Assembly (NCBI RefSeq): GCF_000420145.1
Contig: NZ_ATUJ01000011.1
Span: 29,569-93,568 of the forward strand
Direction of reading: 5' to 3'
Length of the DNA: 64,000 bases
DNA from: Paracoccus zeaxanthinifaciens ATCC 21588
Lineage (GTDB): Bacteria > Pseudomonadota > Alphaproteobacteria > Rhodobacterales > Rhodobacteraceae
Shown: piece after piece, positions 35,428-43,807 of the stretch
Position numbering within the stretch: position 1 is the stretch's first letter
Layout of the letters: every line of letters starts with the position of its first letter
The notes under the pieces: model-generated
Seen by the model: only the letters and a program-made list of their open reading frames with translations
What the model was told of the DNA's origin: nothing
The model's database searches: none
Made by a program: the position numbers and the translations under genes

Positions 35428-37326
35428 ATGACGGAATTCCTGCTGCCCGCCTTCCTGTTCCTGATCGCCGGGGTGATCTCGGTTCCCATCGCGTCGCGGC
35501 TGGGGCTGGGATCGGTGCTTGGCTACCTAGTGGCGGGGATCGCGCTTGGACCCGTGCTGTCCGTGCTGGGCGTCGACGTGATCCAGGTCCAGCATTTCGC
35601 GGAGTTCGGCGTCGTCATGATGCTGTTCCTCGTGGGGCTGGAGCTGGAGCCGAAGCTGCTCTGGGCGATGCGGACGCGGCTTCTGGGACTGGGCGGGCTG
35701 CAGGTCGGGCTGACGGCTGCGCTGATCGCGGCTGCGGCATACGCGCTTGGATCCGCATGGCAGGTCGCGGTCGCGATCGGGCTGATCTTCGCGCTGTCCT
35801 CGACCGCGATCGTGCTGCAGACCCTGAACGAGAAGGGCCTGATGAAAAGCGATGGCGGGCAGGCCAGCTTCTCGGTGCTGCTGTTCCAGGACATCGCGGT
35901 CATCCCCATGCTGGCGCTGCTGCCGCTGCTGGCCACGCAGCATGTCACCCACGAGGGCGACGCCCATGGCGGCATGTCCCTGGTCGAGGGGCTGAACGGC
36001 TGGCAGACCGGGCTTGCGACGCTGGCGGCCATCGGGCTGGTCGTCGCGGGCGGCATGTACCTGACGCGCCCCGCCTTCCGCTTCATCGCGCATGCCAACC
36101 TGCGAGAGGTGTTCATCGCCGCCGCCCTGACCTTTGTCATCGGCATCGCGCTGCTGATGTCGCTGGTCGGCCTGTCGCCCGCGCTCGGGACCTTCCTGGC
36201 GGGTGTGGTGCTGGCCAACAGCGAATACCGCCACGAGCTGGAGAGCGATATCGACCCCTTCCGCGGCCTGCTGCTGGGGCTGTTCTTCATGACCGTCGGC
36301 GCGGGCATCGATTTCGGCCTTCTGGCGGCCGAGCCGCTGACCATCCTGGGGCTGACCCTGGGCGTGATCGCGCTGAAGGCGGGTGTGCTGCTGGCGCTTG
36401 GCTGGGCGTTCGGGGTGCGCGACGAACAGGGCTGGCTGTTCGGCATGTCGCTGGCGCAGGCCGGGGAATTCGGCTTCGTGCTGATCAGCTTCGCGACCGC
36501 GGGGGCGATCCTGCCCGACGACATCGCGCCGCGGCTGACGCTGATCGTCACGCTGTCGATGATGCTGACGCCGGGGCTGTTCATCCTGTATGACCGGGTC
36601 GTGCTGCCGCGATACCATGCGGCGGAACCCCGCGCGGCGGACGACATCGACAGGCAGGGGCGGATCATCATCGCGGGCCACGGCCGCTTCGGCGGGGTGG
36701 TCAACCGCATGCTTCTCAGCGCGGGCCACGAGACGACGGTGCTGGACCATTCCTCGAACCAGCTGGAGGTGCTGCGCGCCTTCGGCGTCCGCGCCTTCTA
36801 TGGCGACGCGACGCGCCCCGACCTGCTGCATGCCGCCGGGATCGAGGATGCGCGCCTGCTGGTCGTGGCCATCGACGACCGGCACCGCGCGACGGAAATG
36901 GTGCGCCACGTGGTCAAGCACCACCCCCATATCCACGTCGTCGCGCGTGCGCTGGACCGGGGCCATGTCTACGAATTGTGGGGCGCGGGCTGCCGCGACA
37001 TCATCCGCGACACCTTCGACAGCGCGGTCCGGGCGGGCCGCTCGACCCTCGAGGCGCTTGGGATGCACCCGTTCGAGGCCGAGCGCACGGCCCGCACCTT
37101 CGTCAACCAGAACCGCCGGTCGATGAGGGAACTGGCGGACCTGTACGATCCCGAGGTGCCCAACCACGAGAACGCGCCCTATCGCGACAGGGCGCGGGAA
37201 CTGATGGACGAACAGGCCGAGGAGATGCGGAACCGCGGGCGCGGCGCCCATCACGAGGGGGCGGACGGCGCATGGGCCCGCCCCACCCTGCGCGACCAGG
37301 AGGCCGCGCGCCGCACGCGCGACTAG
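35428..37326 (+). CDS. kefC: KefC/KefB-type glutathione-regulated potassium:proton antiporter
   Basis: A 632-residue CPA2 antiporter. Residues 1 to about 385 hold about 12 membrane segments, with FALSSTAIVLQTL and SLVGLSPALGTFLAGVVLANS including the conserved ion-path residues, and GLLLGLFFMTVGAGIDF. A TrkA-N/RCK domain follows from about 408 (GRIIIAGHGRFGG), which binds nucleotide and glutathione adducts. K+ efflux acidifies the cytoplasm and protects against electrophiles. The C-terminal tail is charged and probably disordered. It ends convergently, 18 bases from the response regulator. Confidence 0.92.
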   Translation: MTEFLLPAFLFLIAGVISVPIASRLGLGSVLGYLVAGIALGPVLSVLGVDVIQVQHFAEFGVVMMLFLVGLELEPKLLWAMRTRLLGLGGLQVGLTAALIAAAAYALGSAWQVAVAIGLIFALSSTAIVLQTLNEKGLMKSDGGQASFSVLLFQDIAVIPMLALLPLLATQHVTHEGDAHGGMSLVEGLNGWQTGLATLAAIGLVVAGGMYLTRPAFRFIAHANLREVFIAAALTFVIGIALLMSLVGLSPALGTFLAGVVLANSEYRHELESDIDPFRGLLLGLFFMTVGAGIDFGLLAAEPLTILGLTLGVIALKAGVLLALGWAFGVRDEQGWLFGMSLAQAGEFGFVLISFATAGAILPDDIAPRLTLIVTLSMMLTPGLFILYDRVVLPRYHAAEPRAADDIDRQGRIIIAGHGRFGGVVNRMLLSAGHETTVLDHSSNQLEVLRAFGVRAFYGDATRPDLLHAAGIEDARLLVVAIDDRHRATEMVRHVVKHHPHIHVVARALDRGHVYELWGAGCRDIIRDTFDSAVRAGRSTLEALGMHPFEAERTARTFVNQNRRSMRELADLYDPEVPNHENAPYRDRARELMDEQAEEMRNRGRGAHHEGADGAWARPTLRDQEAARRTRD

Positions 37327-37344
37327 GACGCGGGCGGCTGGGCC

Positions 37345-37959
37345 TCAGGCGAAGCCGGCCTCCTTGGCGATGACGGCGGCCTGGGTGCGGTTCTTCGCGC
37401 CGATCTTGCGGCAGAGCGTGCGGACATGCAGCTTGACCGTGACCTCCTGCAACTCCAGCTCGCGCGCGATCTCCTTGTTGGCCTTGCCAAGGCACAGGCC
37501 CAGCAGCACCTCGCGCTCTCGCTGGCTCAGCTGGCGGACGAACTCGGTCTCGTTCTCCTCCTCGCCCTCGCCCAGGACGGATGCGGGCACGAAGGTCTCG
37601 CCCATGATCATGAAGCGGGCGGCGTTCACCAGCGACTTGGCCCCAAGCGATTTCGGGATGAAGCCCGCCGCGCCCAAGTCCACGGCCTCTTGCGCGATGC
37701 GGGCGGGGGCCGTCCCGCTGAGAAGCGCGACCGGCGCATCGCGCGAGATCTGGATCGCGCGCTTCAGCCCCTCGAGGCCGTTCATGCCGGGCATGGTGAA
37801 ATCCAGAAGGATCAGGTCGAAGGGGCGCTCGGCCTCGATCGTCTTGGCGGCGGCCACGAAATCGGGGACGCAGACGACCTCGGCATTGCCTTCGGAGCGA
37901 AGATAGGCCGCGATGGTGTCGCGGACCATTTCATGGTCGTCGGCCAGAAGAATGCGCAT
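37345..37959 (-). CDS. LuxR/NarL-type response regulator paired with hybrid kinase
   Basis: A 204-residue response regulator. Receiver: ILLADDHEMVRDT (acidic pair), phospho-Asp in DLILLDFTMPGMNG and Lys in GFIPKSLG. The C-terminal LuxR-type DNA-binding domain starts near QLSQREREVLLGLCLGKANK. ATG 37959 with AAGGTGG upstream is preferred over GTG 37962. It is divergent from the hybrid histidine kinase at 38310, with 350 bases between, and the two are probably partners: the kinase ends in an HPt domain able to phosphorylate this receiver. It is a paralog of the regulator at 18109-18708. Confidence 0.9.
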   Translation of the reverse strand: MRILLADDHEMVRDTIAAYLRSEGNAEVVCVPDFVAAAKTIEAERPFDLILLDFTMPGMNGLEGLKRAIQISRDAPVALLSGTAPARIAQEAVDLGAAGFIPKSLGAKSLVNAARFMIMGETFVPASVLGEGEEENETEFVRQLSQREREVLLGLCLGKANKEIARELELQEVTVKLHVRTLCRKIGAKNRTQAAVIAKEAGFA

Positions 37960-38309
37960 CACGCCACCTTGCCGCAGGCTGCGACTGCTGGATGACCCGA
38001 CCGGCGGGCTGCGAAAATACGTCGCGATTTCAAGTCGATCCCCCGATCATGGCCGATCCGTCGCAATCGCGCGGATCCTTGGCGTCAAAGCTTCGGCATA
38101 TGCGATGCCGCTGTCAATAGAAAGCCCGGCAGGCATACAACCCAAAGGTTAATGATAACCCTTGGTATATCCGCGTAATCCGATGCACAGTTGATCGCGC
38201 GGGGCGTTTCGACAGAATTGGAGACGGTTCGCCGGATGTGACCGAATTCCCCCTTCGCCGACATCCGGCGGGCCGCGAAGCCCCTGCACACCGAACTGGC
38301 AGAGGACGC
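37960..38309. promoter_or_regulatory. Divergent intergenic region with a near-perfect 24-bp dyad
   Basis: The 350-base gap between the response regulator and the kinase contains no gene that I can support. Within it, 38142-38165 is an inverted repeat: CCAAAGGTTA, spacer ATGA, then TAACCCTTGG, matching at 9 of 10 positions. The core GGTTA-ATGA-TAACC is perfect. The flanks are A/T-rich compared with the surroundings (for example TTGGTATATCC). It is a good candidate operator for the adjacent regulator. Confidence 0.55.
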
Positions 38310-40808
38310 ATGACCAAGCAGACCCCCCCCGGATTCGCCCGCCGCTACTGGACCCGCGCCCTGTGGATCGCGGCGCTGGTCGCCTGCCTTGCCCAGACCG
38401 CCATGCTGTCGCGCGAGGTGCAGCGCGGGCTGGACCGCCTGTCCACCGCCCCCATCGACGACGTGCGCTGGACCCTGTCCCAGACCGAGGTCGAGCTGCT
38501 GCGCATGCTGCTGGCGGTCAAGGAGGTCAGCACGCCGGGCGCGCGGGCATCGGTGGATGGCCTGCGCGAGGCCCGCCGCCGGTTCGACATCTTCTACAGC
38601 CGGGTGAACACGCTGGCGACCAGCGACCGCTTCGGGCGCTTCCGCCAATCCGAGACCGTGCAGGAGGCGCTCGGGCATGTGCGGGGCTTCCTCGACCGGA
38701 CGGTTCCGGCGATGGACGGCACCGACGAGGTGCTGCGCGACAGCCTGCCCCGCATCGCGGACGAGGCCGAGGCCCTGATCCCCGACGTGCGTCAGCTGAC
38801 GCTGGCGGGCATCCCGGTCTTCGCGCAATCGGCCGACCAGCGGCGCATGGACATCATGTCCACGCTGCAGCAGCTGGCGCTGACCGCGCTGGCGCTGGTC
38901 GTGCTGCTGGTCGCGTTCCTCGTGATCCTGTGGCGCCTGCAGCGCAAGGCCACCGCCCTTGCGTCCGAGCACGAGACGATGCGCAACCGCTTCGAGGCCG
39001 CCATCGCGTCATCGCTGGACGCGGTCTTCGTGACCGACACGCGCGGGCGCATCCTGGAATTCAACGGCGGCGCGGAACGCATCTTCGGCTTTGCCCGCGA
39101 CGAGGTCCTGGGCCGAGAGATCGTGGACCTGACCATCCCCCCCGAGCGCCGCGAGGAACATCTTCGCCGCCTTGCCCATTACCGCGAGACTGGCCAGACC
39201 GAGGTCGTAGGCAAGGGCCGCCACCGCCTGGACCTGATGCGCAAGTCGGGCGAGGTCTTCCCCGCCGAGATCGCCGTCGCGGCCGCATTCTCGGACCGGC
39301 AGGAGGTCTTCGTGGCCTTTGCCCGCGACATCACCATCGAACAGGCCGCCGAACAGGAACTGCGCGACGCCCGCGACAGCGCCCGCGCCGGCGAAGAGGC
39401 CAAGACCAAGCTTCTGACCGTCATGAGCCACGAGATGCGCACGCCCCTGAACGGCATCCTGGGCTCGCTGGACCTGATGGACCGCGCGAACCTGACGGAT
39501 CGCCAGAACCGCCTGCTGGGGGCGATCCGCGTCTCGGGGGAACTGCTGCTGTCGCATGTGAACAAGGTGCTGGAGCTGTCGCGGCTGGACAGCGAACACT
39601 CGCAGTCCCGCACCGAGGATTTCGACCTGTCCGCCCTGGTCGAAAGCGTCGCCGACAGCCTGCGCCCCGCCGCGCAGGATCGCGGCAACGAGGTGACGAC
39701 CGCCTTCCTGCAGAACGCCGCGGGCCCCGTCTGCGGCGACAAGCGCGCCCTGCAGCAATGCCTGGTGAACCTGATCGGCAACGCGATCAAGTTCACCCGC
39801 GACGGCGAGATCTCGGTCGAGGTCGAGCGGATGGGCGATGCGGTCGAATTCCGCGTGGCCGATACGGGCCTCGGGATCCCCGACGACCAGCTGGAACGGA
39901 TCTTCGACGAATTCGTCACCATCGACACCGATTATGCCCGCGAGAACCCGGGGACGGGCCTGGGCCTTCCGATCACGCGCAAGCTGGTCACGACCATGGG
40001 CGGCACGATCGAGGTCGACAGCCTCGAGGACGAGGGCAGCCTGTTCACCATCCGCCTGCCCCTGCCCGTCGCGGCCTCGGCCCCCACGGACGCGGATCCG
40101 CAGGCGCGGACCGCCTGCAAGGTGACCCCGAGGCATGTCCTCATCGTCGAGGACAATGCCGTGAACCGCATGATCCTGGAGCATATGCTGGACGAACTGG
40201 GCTGCACCCATGAAAGCGCCGATAACGGCGATGCGGGGATCGCGCTGGCAGCCAAGGGCGAATTCGACCTGCTGCTGCTGGATATCAGCATGCCCGGGAA
40301 GGACGGGCTGCAGACCCTTGCGGGGATCCGCGCGCTGGACAGCCAGCCTGCGTCCGCGCGCGCCATCGCCATCACCGCCCATGCCGGTCGCGAGGATCGC
40401 GAGCGCATCCTTGCGGTCTTCGACGACATCCTGATCAAGCCCATCAACCTTGCCCGCCTGACCGAGAAGCTGTCGCCCACCGCCGCGCCCGAACCCGAGG
40501 GCGACGTGGCGCAGGACTTCATCGCGCGCTTCGGCAGGGATGCCTTCGACGGCCACGTGGCCGACCTGCGATCCGAGATGGACGGCATGCTGGACCGCCT
40601 TGCCGATGCGCCCGCCCTGACCGAGGAGGACCGGCAGCAGGCGCACAAGATGGCGGGCACGGCGGCCGTGCTGGGTCAGGCACCCTTGCGCCAGGCCCTT
40701 CAGCGGCTGGAGACGCTGCCCGATGCGCGATGGCAGGGCGACGGCCCCGCGCTTCTGGCCGAACTGGGCCGAGAGATCCGCAGGATCAGCGCAGCGCAAG
40801 CCGCATGA
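38310..40808 (+). CDS. Hybrid sensor histidine kinase (PAS-HisKA-HATPase-REC-HPt)
   Basis: An 832-residue membrane kinase. A first membrane segment lies at about residues 15-35, a predicted helical periplasmic sensor follows, and a second membrane segment lies at about 190-212. Next is a PAS domain (from about 228: FEAAIASSLDAVFVTDTRGR). The phospho-accepting His374 is in LTVMSHEMRTPLNG. ATPase boxes are NLIGNAIKF (N), DTGLGIPDDQ (G1) and GTGLGLPIT (G2). A receiver domain has Asp658 in LLLLDISMPGKDG, and a C-terminal HPt domain has His779 in QAHKMAGT. The whole phosphorelay up to the diffusible regulator is thus in one chain. ATG 38310 follows GAGGACGC. The signal is unknown. Confidence 0.93.
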   Translation: MTKQTPPGFARRYWTRALWIAALVACLAQTAMLSREVQRGLDRLSTAPIDDVRWTLSQTEVELLRMLLAVKEVSTPGARASVDGLREARRRFDIFYSRVNTLATSDRFGRFRQSETVQEALGHVRGFLDRTVPAMDGTDEVLRDSLPRIADEAEALIPDVRQLTLAGIPVFAQSADQRRMDIMSTLQQLALTALALVVLLVAFLVILWRLQRKATALASEHETMRNRFEAAIASSLDAVFVTDTRGRILEFNGGAERIFGFARDEVLGREIVDLTIPPERREEHLRRLAHYRETGQTEVVGKGRHRLDLMRKSGEVFPAEIAVAAAFSDRQEVFVAFARDITIEQAAEQELRDARDSARAGEEAKTKLLTVMSHEMRTPLNGILGSLDLMDRANLTDRQNRLLGAIRVSGELLLSHVNKVLELSRLDSEHSQSRTEDFDLSALVESVADSLRPAAQDRGNEVTTAFLQNAAGPVCGDKRALQQCLVNLIGNAIKFTRDGEISVEVERMGDAVEFRVADTGLGIPDDQLERIFDEFVTIDTDYARENPGTGLGLPITRKLVTTMGGTIEVDSLEDEGSLFTIRLPLPVAASAPTDADPQARTACKVTPRHVLIVEDNAVNRMILEHMLDELGCTHESADNGDAGIALAAKGEFDLLLLDISMPGKDGLQTLAGIRALDSQPASARAIAITAHAGREDRERILAVFDDILIKPINLARLTEKLSPTAAPEPEGDVAQDFIARFGRDAFDGHVADLRSEMDGMLDRLADAPALTEEDRQQAHKMAGTAAVLGQAPLRQALQRLETLPDARWQGDGPALLAELGREIRRISAAQAA

Positions 40809-42183
40809 GGCGCTCCTTGATGCGCGAATAGGGCGCATAGCGGGCCGCGACATCCATGCGCGACCCGCGCCGCAGGACCGGTTTCATATGGGTGAAGCAC
40901 AGGAACCCCCTGTGCCCGCCATAGGCCCCCATGCCGCTGCCGCCCACGCCCCCGAAAGGCAGTTCCGGCACCGCCGCGAACATCATCAGGTCGTTGATCG
41001 CCACCATCCCCGCCGAGAAGCGGTCCAGCATCCGGTCCTGGAATTCGCGACCTTCGGAAAAGACATAGAGCGCGAGCGGCTTCTCGTGGCGGTTCAGCAG
41101 GCGGGCAAGGTCGTCCTCGTCCCGCCACTCGACGATGGGCAGCAGGGGGCCGAAGATCTCGTCGCGCATCAGGGCGCCGTCCTCGGGCGGGTCAAGCACG
41201 ATGGTCGGTTCCAGGTACAGATCCTCGCGGTCGTGACGGCCGCCATGGACGATGCGCCCCTCGGACAGAAGGGCGTGCAGGCGGTCGAAATGCCGATGGT
41301 TCACGATGCGCCCGTAATCCTTGGACTTCTGCGGATCAGCGCCGTAGCCGCGCGTGAACTCGGCCTTCAACGCATCGACCAGCGCATCGCGGCAGCCCGC
41401 GCGGACCAGGACGTAATCGGCGTTGATGCAGATCTGGCCGGCATTCTGCGCCTTGGCCCAGACGATGCGGCGCGCGGCCAGCGCGATATCGGCATCGTCG
41501 TTCACGATGACCGGGCATTTCCCGCCCAGTTCCAGCGTCACGGGCGTCAGGTGCCGCGCGGCGGCCTGCATGACGATCCGCCCCACCGTCCCCCCGCCGG
41601 TATAGAGGATGTGATCGAAGCGGCATTCCAGCAGCGCACCCGTTTCCTCGGGGCCGCCCTGCACCACCGCGACGGCATCGGGGTCCAGGTATTCCGGCAG
41701 CAGCCGGGCAATGGCCGCGGCGCAGTTCGAGGACAGCTCGGACGGCTTGACCATCACGCAGTTCCCCGCCGCAAGCGCGCCCACCATCGGCTGCAGCGAT
41801 TGCTGCCAGGGAAAGTTCCAGGACGCGATGCACAGCACCACCCCAAGCGGCTCGGGCTGCAACCAGGACCGCCCCGGCTGAACCGAGATGGGCGTCGGGA
41901 CGCGCTGGCGGGCGGTCCAGCGGCGCAGGTTGCGCAGGGCGTGCTGCGTCTCCTTTCGCAGCAGCGCGATCTCGGCCATCCAGGATTCCAGCCGCCCCTT
42001 GCGCAGGTCGGCATGGATCGCGGCGATGATGTCGCCCTCGCGTTCCTTCAGCAGGCGCAGGATCGCCCGAAGCTGCGCGCGGCGCCAGTCCAGAGGCCGG
42101 GTGCGCCCGCCATCGAAGGTGGCCCGAAGCCGGGCCAGGTCGGCCTGCATCTGCGGGATCGGGGTGTACTGGCTGTCGGTCAT
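40786..42183 (-). CDS. Aldehyde dehydrogenase family protein (coniferyl-aldehyde-dehydrogenase-like)
   Basis: NAD(P)-dependent aldehyde dehydrogenase of 465 residues in the class 3/CalB-like group. Features: IASWNFPWQQSLQPMVGALA, the KPSELSS cofactor motif, catalytic Glu in TLELGGKCPVIV and catalytic Cys in NAGQICINADYVL. The C-terminal GGVGGSGMGAYGGHRGF is typical of the group. Members oxidise aromatic or long-chain aldehydes to acids. The 3' end overlaps the convergent kinase gene by 23 bases. ATG 42183 has GAAGGG upstream. Confidence 0.9.
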   Translation of the reverse strand: MTDSQYTPIPQMQADLARLRATFDGGRTRPLDWRRAQLRAILRLLKEREGDIIAAIHADLRKGRLESWMAEIALLRKETQHALRNLRRWTARQRVPTPISVQPGRSWLQPEPLGVVLCIASWNFPWQQSLQPMVGALAAGNCVMVKPSELSSNCAAAIARLLPEYLDPDAVAVVQGGPEETGALLECRFDHILYTGGGTVGRIVMQAAARHLTPVTLELGGKCPVIVNDDADIALAARRIVWAKAQNAGQICINADYVLVRAGCRDALVDALKAEFTRGYGADPQKSKDYGRIVNHRHFDRLHALLSEGRIVHGGRHDREDLYLEPTIVLDPPEDGALMRDEIFGPLLPIVEWRDEDDLARLLNRHEKPLALYVFSEGREFQDRMLDRFSAGMVAINDLMMFAAVPELPFGGVGGSGMGAYGGHRGFLCFTHMKPVLRRGSRMDVAARYAPYSRIKERLMRLALR

Positions 42184-42374
42184 GGCGGCCCTTCGTCCAA
42201 GCGTCGCGGCCACTCTAGCCCGCCTTGTCCCGAAGGCCATGCATGACGCTGCGCCCATGCACGCAGTCGAAAGGTGCTATTCGCTTCTGTGCGTTGTCCG
42301 GCAGGGCGGCCTGCATATATCACCCTGCGAAAGACGTTAGCGATAAACCTTCCCGCTGACCCGAGGATATGACC

Positions 42375-42584
42375 ATGGCAATGTACCAGACCACCGCACC
42401 GGCAATCGCCCTTCCCCTGCCCCGCCGCCTGTTCGAACGTTTCGCCACCTGGCGCCGCCAGAGCGCAGTCTATCGCGCGACCATGGACGAGCTGAACAGC
42501 CTTGGCGATCGCGAACTGCTGGACCTGAACATGAGCCGCGCCGATTTCGACAAGATCGCACGCGACGCGGCCCTGAAGGCCTGA
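42375..42584 (+). CDS. DUF1127 small protein
   Basis: A 69-residue protein with the C-terminal DUF1127 motif: MDELNSLGDRELLDLNMSRA then DFDKIARDAA. DUF1127 proteins are abundant in alphaproteobacteria. Some bind RNA and influence sRNA turnover, phosphate or carbon physiology; the precise role here is unknown. I prefer ATG 42375 because GAGG (42363-42366) lies eight bases upstream; ATG 42369 would be too close. A strong terminator follows. Confidence 0.85.
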   Translation: MAMYQTTAPAIALPLPRRLFERFATWRRQSAVYRATMDELNSLGDRELLDLNMSRADFDKIARDAALKA

Positions 42585-42606
42585 TTCCGGTCCCGACGAC
42601 CGGCGA

Positions 42607-42639
42607 AAAGCCCGGCCGCGCATCCGCGCGCCGGGCTTT
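42607..42639 (+). terminator. Rho-independent terminator after DUF1127 gene
   Basis: Stem AAAGCCCGGC / GCCGGGCTTT, extended inward by CGCG-CATC-CGCG, giving a long hairpin with TTT on the 3' side. It lies between the DUF1127 gene and the convergent EF-hand gene and may serve both. Confidence 0.8.
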
Positions 42640-42668
42640 CCCATGTCCGCAGGGTCGTTGACCCAGGG

Positions 42669-43007
42669 TCAGTTTCCGCGCGGACGCTGCGCCAGTTCCT
42701 GCGGCGTCAGAAAACCGTCCTTGTCCGCGTCCATGCGGCCAAAGCGTTCCTCGGGCGAGGGGCGGTCGCCGCGCCCGTCGCGCTGGCCGCGCTCGGCATG
42801 TTCGCCACGTTCACCACGTTCGGCGCGCTGCTTGCCGCCCTGTTCGAATTCGCGCTTGCTGATGCGATGATCGCCATTGGCGTCCAGCTGCTGCATGACC
42901 TGCGCGGGATCGGGCGCGCGGTCGCCGCGCTTCGAACCCTCGGCCTGGGCTGCCCCTGCGGCACCCAGAAGCATGATCGCGAACACGGCAAAGCTCTTTT
43001 TCGACAT
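42669..43007 (-). CDS. Secreted EF-hand calcium-binding protein
   Basis: A 112-residue exported protein. The signal peptide is at residues 1-22 (SKKSFAVFAIMLLGAAGAA then QA). There are two EF-hand loops: DANGDHRISKREF (about 42-54) and DADKDGFLTPQEL (about 92-104). They are joined by a low-complexity charged linker of Arg, Gly and Glu/Asp repeats (RAERGERGEHAERGQRDGRG). It probably binds Ca2+ in the periplasm; the partner is unknown. ATG 43007 has GAAGGTC upstream. Confidence 0.85.
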   Translation of the reverse strand: MSKKSFAVFAIMLLGAAGAAQAEGSKRGDRAPDPAQVMQQLDANGDHRISKREFEQGGKQRAERGERGEHAERGQRDGRGDRPSPEERFGRMDADKDGFLTPQELAQRPRGN

Positions 43008-43082
43008 CGTATTGACCTTCTTGTTGTCGAACCCGATTCGTCGGGCACATCCCCTGTCTAGCCAGGCCGCCGGAAACACCCG

Positions 43083-43110
43083 CCCAACCGTGCGTTTCGG
43101 TTCGGTTGGG
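43083..43110. repeat. Inverted repeat CCCAACCG / CGGTTGGG
   Basis: Perfect 8-bp arms separated by 12 bases, in the divergent region between the EF-hand and TetR genes. It may be a second regulator site or an RNA hairpin in the EF-hand leader; the sequence does not decide. Confidence 0.4.
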
Positions 43111-43131
43111 GTGAAATTCGCGCATCCGGTA

Positions 43132-43160
43132 TTGATAATGAAAATTCATTATCATACATG
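43132..43160 (+). promoter_or_regulatory. TetR-type operator: perfect 10-bp dyad inside the promoter spacer
   Basis: Arms TGATAATGAA (43133-43142) and TTCATTATCA (43145-43154) are perfect inverted repeats around AA. They fill the 17-base spacer between a -35-like TTGATA (43132-43137) and a -10-like TACATG (43155-43160). Binding would block RNA polymerase directly. The TetR gene starts at 43187. Confidence 0.75.
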
Positions 43161-43186
43161 AGCCGCACCGAAGGAAAGGATGCGCC

Positions 43187-43759
43187 ATGCCCAGGACCAC
43201 CCGTGACGAGACCCGCACAAGGCTGAACCATGCCGTCATCGCCGAGGCGGTGGAAAAGGGCCTGTCGCAGGTGAACGTGGCGGGCGTGGTCGCGCGTGCC
43301 GGCGTGTCCGCCGGGACCATCTATGTCCATTTCCGGAACAAGGACGACATGCTGCGGCAGGTCTACATGCAGACCAAGACCGAGTTCCACGACCGCATCA
43401 TGCAGGCGCGCGACATCCCCGACAGCGCGGCCATGATCCGCCGCATGTGGGACGAGATGTTCGCCTTCGTCCGCGCAAGGCCGCAGGACATCCTGTTCCT
43501 GGAACAGGGGGCCACGGCACGCATCCTGACGCCCGAACAGCAGCGCGTCACCGAAGGCTTCGGCGCCGATATCGCGGCGCTGCTGCAGCGGGGCGTGCAG
43601 GACGGCACGCTGGCCGATCTGGACAGCGCGACCCTGTCGCTGCTGCTGACCGCGCCCGCCATGCAGCTTGCGCGCGGCGCTGTGCTGTCGGGGCGCGACA
43701 TCGATCCCGAAACCGTCGGGCGCGTCTTCGACCGCGTCTGGCTGTCCATCGCACGCTGA
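43187..43759 (+). CDS. TetR-family transcriptional regulator
   Basis: A 190-residue regulator with N-terminal helix-turn-helix at about residues 14-60 (AVIAEAVEKGLSQVNVAGVV, then AGVSAGTIYVHFRNKDDMLR) and a helical ligand domain. Its promoter carries an extended perfect palindrome, indicating autorepression. The downstream SDR gene, 48 bases away, is probably in the same transcript and is its likely target, as in many TetR-SDR pairs. GAAAGGAT is upstream of the ATG. Confidence 0.9.
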   Translation: MPRTTRDETRTRLNHAVIAEAVEKGLSQVNVAGVVARAGVSAGTIYVHFRNKDDMLRQVYMQTKTEFHDRIMQARDIPDSAAMIRRMWDEMFAFVRARPQDILFLEQGATARILTPEQQRVTEGFGADIAALLQRGVQDGTLADLDSATLSLLLTAPAMQLARGAVLSGRDIDPETVGRVFDRVWLSIAR

Positions 43760-43807
43760 GATTCCCGCCCGAACCAGGGGCCGGACCCGAACAGAAGGGA
43801 AGACGAC

